A stretch of 64,000 nucleotides of DNA from Hippopus hippopus (GCA_946811185.2 OX328099.1:68576714-68640713); one strand, 5' to 3'; shown: positions 51,860-63,537, numbered from the stretch's first letter. Numbers and translations are program-made. Notes: generated by a model not told the origin, from the letters alone.

Positions 51860-52706
51860 ATGTCTTTTTTAAAAATCGCTGATCCCCCAAAAAGGGACTT
51901 AATCGTAAAAGAGTATCTCGAAACGAGAAAGAATGTTCGGGATAATCTAATAGCGGAGAAAATGGGCGAACAGCAACTTCAAACGGATCTTTCGAAGTTT
52001 TTTAAACCTATAACAGAAACGCAAAAAGCTGCAACGAGGGAGATTACTGAGGGACTTAGACCTATTAAAGAGGGTATCGAACAGTTGCCGCAAGCTATTA
52101 AGTTTCCGGCCTTTCCTTCTGTCACAGCGGAAGAAGATCCGATATTTATCGGTGAAATAGCGGAAAAGTATCTAAGAAAGTTTGCTACTAAGTCTGAAGC
52201 TGATACAACGTAAGGAATATATGACAAAAAGGGTAGGTTTTATATCGGGGGACAAACCAGTCGTTATTCAAGACAACGATATTATTGTTGGCGATGAAGA
52301 ATATGAAGGTACCCCCGGTTTATGGGAGTTAATCGTATCTAAAGAACCGGATGGTAATATTTATACGGATGATGATTACGAGAATTACGCAAAATTGTTG
52401 GTAAAAACCAACTCCATTTATCGCGGCAACGATCCGAGAAGTAAATATCCTTAATCTTCTAAAGGTAAAATATGGAACGTTATACTTAGATCTATTTGGG
52501 ATAATAAAAAATCTTATGAAGGAAAGGGCATCGTTGTTATCCCGTCTGACCCAAAAGCATTAATAGAAAGACTAGACCTGTTGTTGGCGAGTAAAAATGC
52601 GGGTAACACGGGTGTAAGAAACGAGTTAGTGAGCATTTGCGATGAATTAAAAAGACAAGGCGTTTTAAATTCGAACTCTTATAAAAAATTAATGTCTATA
52701 TTATAA
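51860..52706 (+). pseudogene. Conserved Polinton protein with GTPGLWELI motif
   Basis: The N-terminal part (ATG at 51860) is helical. The conserved C-terminal part has EYEGTPGLWELIVSKEPDGN, then YENYAKLL and ERLDLLLASKNAGNTGVRNE. It is broken by a TAA at 52211-52213, a frameshift at the G-run near 52247 and a TAA at 52452-52454, after which the frame stays open to 52706. I recall this C-terminal domain as common in invertebrate Polinton-type sequences without known function; that recall is not checked. Confidence 0.65.
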
Positions 52707-52709
52707 AAT

Positions 52710-53093
52710 ATGATTATTACTAAAAATCACGGATTTAAAAGAAGGTATTCATACGGCGGTTCCGGAATCTTTGATAGTATCGTTAACCTTTTAGCGAGGC
52801 TTTTTACGAGTAGCTCGGCTAAACAGATTGCGAGTTCTGCCCTTGATGTGGGAAAGAGTGTTGCTAAGGAAGGCGCGAAGAAAGCTTTAGAGGTCGGAAA
52901 AAGTGCGGCTGAAAAATTAGTTACGAGAGCTTTGACACCAAAATCGAAGAAAATTTTACAAAAATATAGCACAGCCGCCCCTGACGAGCGAGTCGAAACG
53001 CGAGACATTAATACGTTAATAGATGGAAGCGCTATCGCTATTCAAGACTTAGTTAAAAGATTAAATAGTGGAGCGGGCATTAAAGTAGTATGA
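52710..53093 (+). CDS. Small amphipathic virion protein candidate (pVI-like)
   Basis: 127 codons, ATG 3 bases after the previous stop and behind tatattataaaata. The N-terminal GGSGIFDSIVNLLARLFTSS can form an amphipathic helix. Ala/Lys-rich helical repeats follow (ALDVGKSVAKEGAKKALEVG). Adenovirus protein VI has a similar amphipathic start that disrupts membranes, but I see only general resemblance. It lies in the capsid gene cluster. Confidence 0.5.
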   Translation: MIITKNHGFKRRYSYGGSGIFDSIVNLLARLFTSSSAKQIASSALDVGKSVAKEGAKKALEVGKSAAEKLVTRALTPKSKKILQKYSTAAPDERVETRDINTLIDGSAIAIQDLVKRLNSGAGIKVV

Positions 53094-53134
53094 AAAAATT
53101 AATTTAAGTTAAATAATATTTCTTACAAAAAAGA

Positions 53135-53494
53135 ATGTCAGAATTAACATTTAATCATGTAGATTATAAAAAATACGATACTAGTTCTATTAATATAAAA
53201 GGCGCATCTTTAAAACTACAAGATTGCGAAATCCTCGAAATTAATAAAACGAAATACGGTTATAAAAAAGCTGTTGTGAAGTTATCTCCCGAAAAAGTAA
53301 CCAAGATGAAAGAGATTGAGGAAAAGGTGAATGAACGTTTAGGAGAGTGGGGTATACCCCGAGTAACGCTCGTATACGGTAACAAAGTTTATCCTAAAAC
53401 TAAAATAGATACCGCAAGTAACATTGAACTTAAAGGTGTGTTTGTTAATGCCGAAAATAAGTCTTTTCCCCAGCTTTGGTTAACGCAATTATAA
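53135..53494 (+). CDS. Conserved Polinton protein of unknown function
   Basis: 119 codons, intact, ATG after ttacaaaaaaga. The mixed alpha/beta pattern has NIKGASLKLQDCEILEINKT, YKKAVVKLSPEKVTKMKEIE and a closing ELKGVFVNAENKSFPQLWLT. An OB-like ssDNA-binding role is possible but not shown. It directly precedes the major capsid gene. Confidence 0.55.
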   Translation: MSELTFNHVDYKKYDTSSINIKGASLKLQDCEILEINKTKYGYKKAVVKLSPEKVTKMKEIEEKVNERLGEWGIPRVTLVYGNKVYPKTKIDTASNIELKGVFVNAENKSFPQLWLTQL

Positions 53495-53530
53495 TTTTTA
53501 TTTAAAAAAATTATAATTGTAATTATAAAA

Positions 53531-54811
53531 ATGGACATTTTAAAAATCACCGAACCAATTTTAAAAGATGATAGTATTGATGAGTATGAACACTTTGAGT
53601 ATCAACCGATCACGGGTGCAAATCTCAACAACTCGGGAGGAGATATTAGAATTAATATCGAAACCCAAGATATTTTTACTCATCCTAGAGAGAGTTATTT
53701 ACTTATTGAAGGACAATTAGATGGAGCTCCTTATGTTGATGGCACAGACGACCTTAATGTTGCTTTAACAAACAACGCCTTGATGTACCTGTTTAAAAAT
53801 ATTAAGTATCAACTTTCTGGCCAGGATATTGAATCCGTGACAAATCCTGGTCGGGCTACTACGATGCTCGGGTTGTTAAAATATCCGGATGATTTTTCTA
53901 AATCGCAGGGGTTAAATCAATGTCGGTATAAGGATACAACAGCCAATGCAAACGATCAAAATACGGGTTGGGAAATAAGAAGAACTTACCTCATTAATAA
54001 TGTTGTTCCATTAGGTTCTTTTAGTTTTAGAGTTCCTTTAAAGCATATATTCGGTTTTTGCGATGACTACGATAAAATATTGTATGGAATGAAGCAAACT
54101 CTCACGTTAACGAGAAATAACGATAATGACGCGATCTTTAGAGCCAACGCTGCTCCCGAAGGTAGAATTAGATTAGATAAGATATCGTGATTTATGCCTC
54201 ACGTGTTACCCGCTGATAAAGAGAAGATGGAACTTTATAAAATTATCGAGAAAAAAGAAAAAATACCGGTTGGATACAGAATGCTACAGTGTGACTCTAT
54301 CTCGGTTGCTCAGACAAAATCATTTACCTGGAGACTTTCTGCTAAATCATCTCCCGAGGTACCACGTTTTATCATTGTCGGCTTTCAAACTAATAAAAGT
54401 AATAACCAAAGACAAAATGCATCTATATTTAACAATTTAAGCGTTAATAATATTTATGTTATGTTAAACTCCACTAGATATCCCGCAGTTGACTACAATC
54501 TTTCTTTCGCTGCGAACCAATTTAGTAGAGCGTATGGTGACGCCGCATTATTTAGATCTAAGCTTTATAACATGGATGAATTGGTGTCAAATCCTAACAT
54601 TTCCCCATCGGATTATAGAACTCTATATCCTTTGTTTTTGTTTGACGTTTCTAAACAAAGCGAAAGATTAAAATATTCTGTTACCGAAATTCAAATTAAG
54701 GCATATTTGGACGTAAATGCGAATGCGAACACAGAGGCATACTCGCTTATTATTAGCGATAGATTAATTAACTTCCAGTCTGATGGAAATAAAATGAGTG
54801 TAGTGATATGA
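53531..54811 (+). pseudogene. Major capsid protein (double jelly-roll)
   Basis: ATG at 53531 after taattataaaa. The N-terminal half includes FEYQPITGANLNNSGGDIRI, SYLLIEGQLDGAPYV and FKNIKYQLSGQDIESVTNPG. The C-terminal half includes WRLSAKSSPEVPRFIIVGFQ and MLNSTRYPAVDYN. A single TGA at 54188-54190 splits the otherwise open 426-codon frame, probably from a TGG Trp codon. The sequence pattern and length fit Polinton double jelly-roll capsid proteins, which form hexon-like trimers. It is the longest structural gene and sits at the end of the virion cluster. Confidence 0.82.
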
Positions 54812-54860
54812 AATTTCATAGAAATAAAGTTAAGTTAAGATATTTTTTTCTCATATATAA

Positions 54861-55199
54861 ATGATAAAGATTGAGGAATTAAAAAAAATTCTTAAAGAAA
54901 ATAATATAGTTTTCCGCTCATACTGGGATAAAAAACGCATAGTTGAGTTGGTGAAAAAACACAAATTGTACCCGGAGGAGCCACCTAAAATAGAAAAAAG
55001 TATAGACCCTAGGTATGAAAGATTAAAAACTATTATGCGTAATCCTAAGAAAGTTAGTTTAGAGGATGTTGAAACTGGCGAAATAAAAACCTTTCCATCA
55101 GTTTATAAGGTGGGTAAATTTATAGATCGCTGTCCACAAACGATTGAGAACTGGAATGGGAGAATTTGGAAAAATAAATATAAGATTAACAGTCATTAA
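54861..55199 (+). CDS. SAP/NUMOD-like DNA-binding protein
   Basis: 112 codons, ATG after catatataa. The N-terminus IEELKKILKENNIVFRSYWD looks like a SAP-type helix-extension-helix. The C-terminus VSLEDVETGEIKTFPSVYKV and CPQTIENWNGRIWKNKYKI resembles the NUMOD1 module of homing endonucleases. No nuclease catalytic domain is present. The same gene precedes the polymerase in Polinton 2 (9839, 20711), so position and sequence are conserved. A role in replication-origin or TIR binding is speculation. Confidence 0.65.
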   Translation: MIKIEELKKILKENNIVFRSYWDKKRIVELVKKHKLYPEEPPKIEKSIDPRYERLKTIMRNPKKVSLEDVETGEIKTFPSVYKVGKFIDRCPQTIENWNGRIWKNKYKINSH

Positions 55200-55299
55200 T
55201 TTTATTACGGCAATGACGAAGTCGTAATAAATTTAACTTAAGTAAATATTTTTTATATAAAAATTACATTAACTTAAGCAATTTAATCCTTTATATAAA

Positions 55300-58200
55300 A
55301 TGGAGAATTATAATACATATAATGTAAGAGGTTTAAAAAATTTAGCTAGGTCTAAAGGAATCCGAGGATACTCCACGCTTAGAAGAGCCGAATTAATCGA
55401 ACGTCTGCGTAATCCTCCACCTCCTAGTCTCGCTGCTCAATTCATGGGGTTCACAGTAAAAGACTTAAAATGAGAATCTAAGTCTAAAGGAATCCGAGGA
55501 TACTCTAGACTTAGAAGAGCCGAATTAATCGATCTTCTAAGTAATCGGAGAGCGCTATTATTAGATTATGATATTAGTAATTTTGGAGCCCCGGTATTAC
55601 AATCAACACCTTACACACCACCACCCCCGGTACCAACCCCACCTACAGTCGCAGTTGAGGAGTTGATAAACTATTTAGATAGTATCAAAGAAATTCCGAG
55701 AAAAATATCGCCTAGGATAGAAGCTTTAAAAAGAAAAATAGATAAGTTATATAGGGATAAAGATGAAATAGAGATTGAAGAAGGACCATCGGCATTTAAA
55801 GGATTTAACAGACAATATCTTATAAAAGGTATAAAATCTTATACACCGGCTAATTTCCTCGATTTAGCTAAAGATAAATTAACCGATGTTATGAGAAATA
55901 ATTGTCAAACAAAAGTTAAACTTATTATGAAGTGTATGATGAAACACTCTGCTGAAAATCGTTTAAAAGAGATGAATTTTGATTCCGGTTTTCCAATCGC
56001 TAATTTAGATGGGGATGGTGTCGATGAATTATACGAAGAAATGGGAGAAGATATATTAGCCGCTATAGCAACTCAGGAAATGAAACAAGATTATTATAGA
56101 GTTATTTACGTAATCGATTTAAGATTACACACAGCATTATATAACCCAATAAGAGGTAATTCTTGGCTCCCAACTCGTTCTAAGATAGCGAGTACAAAAA
56201 GCGTTATGAATCCGAAAAATAGGAACGATGATATGTGTTTCGCATATTGTATTCTTATAGCTTTGAACCCAACGGATAATAATCCTGAAAGAATTGGTAG
56301 ACTAGGACCATTTTTAAACGATATAAATATGGAAGGGATTAGTAACCCCGTTTCCATTCATGATAGAAATAAATTTGAGAAACAAAATCCTTCAATATCT
56401 GTATCGATACACGCGTATAGCGATTCTGATGGTGTCTACCCACTTAGTTTAAGTAAAGAAGTTTATAAAAGAGAACATCATATTAATCTTTTACTTCTTG
56501 AGAAGGATGGTAAAAAACATTATGGTTTAATTAAAGATATGAGTAAATTGTTATCTAAACAAATATCCGATCATAACGGTAAAACTTATATTTGCGAAAG
56601 ATGTTTAAATCATTTCCAAAAAGAAGAAACTTTAAATAAACATTTAGAGTACTGCGGCGAAAAAGATGCCTGTAGAATAGACTTACCCGAAAAGGGTACC
56701 GTGATATCTTTTAAGCATTTTTATAAACAACAGAGACACCCTTTTACAATTTATGCGGATATGGAGTCTACATTAGAAAAGAAAAACGAAAATAAAGGTA
56801 ACTGTACGAGAGTAATTAATGCGCATAACGTTTTGGGATATTGTTTTTACGTTAAATCGCTTTACGAAAATGTTTACCCTTCAAAAATTTTCCAATATTC
56901 CGGTGAAAATGCGTCTAAGAAATTCGTAGAGGATTTAGAAAATGTTATAAGAGAAATAGATAGTATACCCACGAGGGAAATGATTCTTAGACTTCGTGAT
57001 AAAAGAGAGTTTGATAGAGCGATAAATTGTTGGATATGCGGGGAGTCGTTTAATGGCGCGAAAAAAGTTAAGAGACCATTGCCATTATACCGGAAAGTTT
57101 AGGGGAGCCGCGCACAATGAGTGTAATATAAAATATAGAAGACCTACTTTTACACCCGTATTCTTTCATAATTATAGTAAGTACGATGCTCATTTATTTA
57201 TAAAAGATTTAATGAGTACACCTGGTGAGACGAGTTGTATACTGACGAACAAGGAAACGTATATAAGCATGTCTAAAAAGGTGCCGATAGAATATGTCGT
57301 TAAAGGGACGAAGAAAATTAAAACGCATGAGATTAGATTCCTCGATAGTTTAAAATTTTTAGGTAAAAGTTTAGACGAATTAGCTAGCACTCTAGCTAAG
57401 GAGGACAAGACTAATCTCGCGAAATATTTTGAGGGGTAAAAGCTCGAATTGGTCTCTCAAAAGGGTATATTCCCGTACGAATGGTTCGATAACCTTAGTA
57501 AATTAGAGGAAACGAGGTTACCCGAGTGAAGAGAATTTTATTCGAAGCTTAAATGTAGTGGAATTGATAAGGAGGATTATCAACACGCATTGAATGTATG
57601 GAAAACCTTCGAGATGAAAACTTTTAAAGATTATCACGACTTATATAATAAGACCGACGTTTTACTGTTGGCGGATGTCTTCGAAAATTTTAGGAACGTT
57701 TGCTTTGATAATTACGGATTAGATCCATCTTGGTTTTATTCGGCGCCCGGATTAGCTTGGGAGGCGATGTTAAAAACTACCGAGGTAAAATTAGAATTAT
57801 TATCAGACCCCGACATGATTTTATTTATCGAAAAGGGAATAAGAGGAGGTGTCTCAACCATTTTTAAACGATATGCGAAAGCGAATAATATATATATGGA
57901 TGAAAAAATACGATCTGAGAGAACCCTCAAAATTTATTACTTATTTGGACACGAATAATCTCTACGATTGGGCGATGCGTCAAAAACTTACTATCGGTAA
58001 TTTTAAATGGATGGACGATTTAGAAAATTGGCGAAGTCAACCTTGTATATTGGAGGTTGATTTAGAATATCCTAAAGAATTACACGACTGGCATAACGAT
58101 TTCCCATTAGCTCCCAGAAAGATTAAAGGCCGGTAAAGTTGAGAAACTTATACCTAATTTATACGATAAAAATAAATATATATTACATCGCGAAAATTTA

Positions 58201-59135
58201 AAATTTTATTTAAGTTTAGGTCTAAAGCTTAAAAAGATTCATAGAGGGTTAACTTTCGATGAAAGCGAATGGTTAAAACCTTATATCGATAAAAATACTA
58301 ACCTAAGAGCGAAAGCTAAAACCGCGTTTGAAAAGGATTTCTTCAAACTTATGAATAATTCCGTATTTGGTAAGACTATGGAAAATATTAGGAATAGAGT
58401 AGATATAAAATTAGTTAGTACCAGGGAAAAAGCGGAAAAATTAGCTGCTAAACCAAACTATTACGATATAAGCGTCCTCGACGAAAATTTATGTATAACT
58501 CAAATGAAAAAACCGCGTTTATATTTTAATAAACCTATTTACGTGGGGATGTGTATTTTAGATTTAAGTAAGACATTGATGTATAACTTTCATTATAATT
58601 ATATTAAAGATAAATACGGTGAAAAAGTTAAACTTCTTTCACCGATACAGATAGTTTAATGTATGAAATAGAAACGGAAGATTTTTATAAAGATATTAGC
58701 GACGATGTTAAAGATCGGTTTGATACGAGCGATTATCCGTCCGATCATCCTTCGGGTATTCCCACAGGATTAAATAAGAAAGTTGTGGGTATGTTTAAAG
58801 ATGAGACAAGCGTTAAGATTATTGAGGAGTTTGTGGGCCTCCGGTCTAAACTATACTCTTATAAAATGTGTGATGATGAGGAGGAGGAGAGTAAAAATTG
58901 TAAGGGAATTAAAAGGCACGTAGTAAAAGCATTTATTAAACACAATCATTATAAAAAGTGTTTATTCGAAAATAAGACGCAATTAAGGAGAATGGTAGTT
59001 ATTAGGAGTCATAATCACGAGTTGTATACAGAGGAGATAAATAAAGTCGCCTTGAGCGGTAACGACGATAAACGCTATGTCCTCGAGAATAATATCGATA
59101 CGTTAGCTTGGGGACATCATAAAAATAAAACTTAG
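55300..59135 (+). pseudogene. Protein-primed family B DNA polymerase of Polinton 1
   Basis: ATG at 55300 after ctttatataaa. The N-terminus has two SAP-like repeats sharing SKGIRGYS and LRRAELI, with a TGA at 55471-55473 between them. Then a Pro-rich linker, exonuclease FTIYADMEST (near 56755), zinc-binding NCWICGESFN...RDHCHYTG, KYDAHLFIKDL, motif A YLDTNNLYDWAM (near 57944), motif B LMNNSVFGKTMEN (near 58350) and motif C FTDTDSLMYEI (near 58637). Frame breaks occur near 57055, 57900, 58125 and 58636, with stops near 57437 and 57526. The DTDS residues are intact, but a lost base just upstream puts them out of frame. It ends at 59135, against the right TIR. Confidence 0.9.
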
Positions 59136-59136
59136 G

Positions 59137-59588
59137 TATCATACGCGACAAAACGCAATGGGGCGCACTTTCGTATTTTACGGCGAAGCAGCTGGCCATA
59201 GAAACGGAATGAGTTTTGGAGTATTTCGCAGGCGGTGGGGTCGCCTTGACATGATATGAACGGGGGATGGTCTTGACGCGAGGGGACGGTTGGTTTCGAG
59301 AGTTAAGTCGCCTTGACGCAATGGTTGACGGTTTCCGAATATGGCCGAAGGCATTGAGAGGGATGGTTCACGGTTTGCCTCGGGTGCGAGGGGATGAGCG
59401 TCCTAGTTTTTAGGGGACCCCGAGGCCTCGTCCCAGACCCTGACCCCGACAGAATGACCGACCCCCGACCCCAGAATCGGAACCGGATCCAGCCAGACAC
59501 CCCCCCCCCCCCAAACCGGACCAAACTCGCTCACCGGGAAAAACGGATTTTGGGGGGAGAGCTTACCGGATTTTGGCCCCTGCACCAG
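59137..59588 (-). repeat. Polinton 1 right terminal inverted repeat
   Basis: Reverse complement of 43192-43636. It begins tatcatacgcgacaaaacgc and ends ggcccctgcaccag. It holds a long C-run (59500-59513) and the repeated cttgacgc motif. The polymerase stop codon is 2 bases away. Confidence 0.93.
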
Positions 59589-59590
59589 AG

Positions 59591-59800
59591 AGATACAAAC
59601 ACGTGTACATTGCTTTCTCTCTCTCTCTCAAACGGTTACATTAAGAATCAAATGTTGACTTATTTACATAAACCTCTCGATGATGATTGATAATTGGACT
59701 ATGAATGAGTAATGACCATTTATTCTCGACTTTTCACAAACATTTTCGCAATGATACACTCCCTCCTAACTTATGCAGGATATAATCTGCCATACAGAAA
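59591..59800. repeat. Dispersed repeat fragments at the right Polinton flank
   Basis: agatacaaacacgtgtacat + tgctttctct resumes the repeat that breaks off at 43183. A ctctctctctctc run follows. From about 59640 to 59800 a minus-strand fragment matches the start of the same family (complement of gcataagttaggagggagtg). Confidence 0.55.
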
Positions 59801-61479
59801 TCACACATGGTTGGTACCGATCTTATTCGGTCTTGTCTGAATATACAAGACTCATCAGCATCTTGTGAGCTGTTAAAGTAACAATTGCTGCCAGAAGTAC
59901 ACAACGCGGGTGTTAAAATGCATTTCAATTTAAATCATATAACTAAAAAGTATAGAAGTTATTGTAAAGATTACAATCTGTTGTTGTACGGTCGGTCCCA
60001 GTGTTAGTAGCTGGCAGAGAAATTAATTTCAGAAGTAGGTTAAAACCTGCCAGACCCATCTTTCTTTTGTTTACTTTTTGCTCTTTCTTAAAATTCATTT
60101 TTCTGGCAGCGACTAATACTTTGACCTTCTACACAATAACAGATTGTCATCTTCACATTTCCCATCCTTTAAATGGTATAAATGTAATTCACCTGCTTTG
60201 ATTTTTTGACCGCTGTTGGGCCTTTAAGGGCGAACACTAATGACCCCGATCTTTGTGCACAATTTTACTAGGTCTTATTTTGTTCTGCATTCTGTACAGA
60301 ATTTTATTCAAACCGTTTCAGTATCGAGGACTTTCTTATAAGTAAATATTTGCTTCAATATTCAAAAAACGACTTCTTATAGCCGACACAGAAATGGAAA
60401 ACATTTATCTGCAAATGACGATCGGACTTTGAAAACAGAATGGCCTGTGAACACCTTACGTCTATGAAACATCGAGGGGACAATGCGAATGAGTCAAAGG
60501 AGTTTATGTTAGAGAGAGAGAGAGAGAGAGATCTAAATATATTTGGATGAGAGACAAGTGATGCTATTAGCAACGACCTATTTTTGTTGACAAGAATAAG
60601 ATTACATATGAAGTTCTCTTAACAAAAAACTGTGACACACTGACATTTAGTGATTGAATTGTTCGAGTTATTGCTAACAATTAAATAGACATTTCTCATT
60701 TGTAGAATGCACCGGTGTTCAATCAAACAAACAGGTTGGTGTGACAGGTTTTTTCTTTGATTTCCAGACCGGGTCAAACCAAGGAATTAGGATTTTTGGA
60801 GAGAGAGAGAGAAAGGGGGGGTTAAAATAAAAAGTTCACAGTGCTCATTAGACGCCAATAAATGTAGTATTAGTGAAATATAACAGAAAACTGTAATGAT
60901 AACGTTAGAACTATATCTGTTGAAACTGACAGAATCAGGGTTGAATCGCAACCTAACGTATATCGGAAGAGACTCATACGGGACCAGAGATCTGCCGTAC
61001 GGGATTGGTTATGCTGTATCTTTCAGAGTCAGCCAGCCTGCGAGACAGACAGACAGACAGACTGGAAGGAGAAGACTTTTGAAACCATTTTGAGCTAAAG
61101 AAATATTGCACATAAACCAAATTCCATTCAATGAGATTGCCCATTATTTGCTGAATATTCTGTCGGTTTGGAACAGTTTATTAGAAGTTAATGATGTATT
61201 CTTGTTGGGGGGTTTCATACCTATGAACTGTTATCCTTTTGAAACTAGTCGCAGTTCTGCCACCCAATTCGATTATTACCAGTACTACCAGTCATTTCTC
61301 CGCTCATAAGCCATCCAGTGTTTTTGCTATCCCTGCAACCCTGAACACCAAGGAGAAAGGGGATCAAACCTGTACTCATCCCACCCCCCCTGAAAGGAAT
61401 GCTCTTAATATCATATAGTCGGAAAAATTTGAAAATTTCGAAACTTAGCTACCGATTAAAAATAATTATTGAGGAAACT
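59801..61479. other. Non-coding flank with microsatellites
   Basis: I see no gene. It holds gagagagagagag runs near 60515 and 60800 and gacagacagacagacag near 61043. Short ORFs (for example 59734, 60355, 60896) match nothing I recognise. Confidence 0.45.
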
Positions 61480-62215
61480 CTTATATATGTTGTGGTTTAA
61501 GAAGCATATTCACACAGGCATGTCTGAAAAGATGTGAAAATATATTGCCTAAGATATGTGACAATATGGATGGATGAACTGCCGGGAAAAAAACAGAGCG
61601 AAAAAGTGAATATAGGAAATTAAGAGACAGCGTGAATCTGAGCGAGAAAGATAAAAAACAGGAGGTGAATGGACGGAGAGGGAGAGAGCGAGCATATATG
61701 TCTAAACAAACTTTTGGACATAAGTCGGACATTATATAAATTAAGGATTTTGACCATTACGAGATTATTCCCTACCATATTGTTCAAATCGTGCAACCAC
61801 GACGACTGCCACCAACCTTTCCCCCCCACACAATCGACTTTTGAGGTGTTTGCAGCAGACGACTCTTGAAAGCAGTGTGAAAAAAAAAAATTTTTTTTTT
61901 TATTACAACGAGCAATTTTTCCTTTTGTCTCGATTTTGTGCACAAAGTGCAATCTACGTGTACGCAATTAAAAATCAATACGTTTCGAGTCAAGCAAAGG
62001 AACGTATACAGTAAAGAAAGTTTTTACGTATGTAAACGAGGTATATGATATGAAATAAAAGCCTTTTAAAACTGACAAAACACTTAATATGGGACAGAAA
62101 ATAATGATGAACTATAAATTCTAGCCCTCAAGATTGTGAATTAAAGTATGACTAATTAGTCTCAACCTATTACGTCCTCGCAACGATACACTCACTCTCA
62201 ACTTTTGCAGGACAT
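61480..62215 (-). repeat. Dispersed repeat, minus-strand copy
   Basis: Its reverse complement matches 38480-39160 in order over about 700 bp, including the T-run before cacactgctttcaa and the ggcagtcgtcgtggttgcac segment. Confidence 0.75.
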
Positions 62216-62987
62216 GTTTCGACCTTTTAGAAATTATACATGTTAGCCAACTTAACCACTCCTATCTGAATCTACACGGTTCACAAATAATAGACATAAC
62301 TCTGAGTTATACCCGTTTATGTTGCGGAGTTGGGTCTGAACCGTCGTGTCGGCTAAGGATTTTGGAATGTTCCTAAATATCTTAATACTAGTGAAATGCG
62401 TCTCAACTAAGGAACTGGGCCCGGTTTCACAAAAAAACTTAAGTCCGTACTCAACTCAACTGAGTTTACAGGCTTAAGTCCGTTAAATTGCTGAGTTGAG
62501 TCTGAAACGTTGAGTGCGTTTCACGAACGCGTTCTCAGCTGAGTCGCTTATTTCGTTTATTTTTCAAACGTCTTAAGCGGTATTTTTGCTACTGTTCGAA
62601 AACGGAGGTAATAAAGTGTAAAAGTTCGGGAACAACTGTCAATATCGTTGTCGTCTGAAATAAACAAGGCCGATTTTCTTGCATTAAAAAAGTGTATACA
62701 GTCGTAAAAAGCCATTTTACGGAATTCTAGCCGTGTATTCATGCATCGGTATGCACGTCACCATCGTAAATAAACTGGTTCGCTGTGGTACTTGTCAAAA
62801 TTTATTGAAATTGATTCATATTCGAGGCCAAAAAACGAGGAAATTAAAAGGGATATGGACAACCATGATTCGCACTGATTCACTTTATGATAGTGAGGTC
62901 TATTTCACATGAATAAAATGTCTTGTTAAACTGTCCACAATGCACTAAATACATAGGCGGGGATGTCAAAGTGCCTGTGAGGTTCGC
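62216..62987. other. Non-coding spacer
   Basis: Contains a palindromic ctgagttgag/ctcaactcag patch near 62450-62520 resembling 38119-38150. No gene is seen. Confidence 0.4.
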
Positions 62988-63249
62988 CTGCCCGGTAGCT
63001 CAGTAGTTAGAATGTCTGACTCGTGTTTGGTGGTTGTGAGTTTGATACCCGGTTGAGGCAAACTTTCTTTCCGGCGATTTTTCGCCTCTCACCTCTGATG
63101 CATGTGGGAAAAGTAGTCAGTGACTTGGAAAGAAAGCTATGTCAGAACTGGTGTGAGAAAGCCAGGAAACATGCTCAGATGCACTGACCGCCGTGATATG
63201 ACCTAAGCTAGTGAAACGGCCTTAAACTCCAATACAGTCAATTAATCAA
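62988..63249 (+). mobile_element. tRNA-derived SINE
   Basis: A tRNA-like head with A box ggtagctcagtagttagaat and a B box-like tgagtttgatacccg is followed by a ~170-bp body and a tail near tcaattaatcaa. Its head differs from the 40326 SINE, so it is another subfamily. Confidence 0.7.
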
Positions 63250-63537
63250 AGCTAGTAAGGTTCAACAAATTAGCAGCAGTTCTAAGAGAAAGATCGCCAA
63301 GCATCTCATTCTGTAATAGGCTATCATGCAGCTGAAGGAGATGCACACCTAAATAGATTTGAGACCACAGTTTAAACATGACTTCATTATTAGTAGCCGG
63401 AAACTTCTACATTTGATCTTCTTGAACATACACCGCACAGCTCTGACTTTGCACCAGTGCTTAAATTCCCCCCCCCCCTCCTTTATAACAACACAGCCCC
63501 ATGGACAGCGACCCTATACAGTTGTTGATCTTACGTG

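Larger units (their letters stand above)
43192..59588. mobile_element. Polinton/Maverick (adintovirus-like) element 1, 16.4 kb, complete in gene content
   Basis: Bounded by TIRs of about 445-452 bp. It holds the Polinton set: fibre, C5-type protease, rve integrase, packaging ATPase, penton-like and major capsid proteins, and protein-primed polymerase, arranged as two divergent arms from about 47.55 kb. The same 10-mer agatacaaac lies just outside both ends (43174-43183 and 59591-59600), giving target duplication evidence though the exact 6-bp duplication cannot be fixed. Many genes have isolated stops or frameshifts, so it is not active as read. Confidence 0.95.

Noticed and set aside
62988..63060. 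tRNA gene on the plus strand
   Set aside because: Continuous with a SINE body and tail, and the B box is degenerate.
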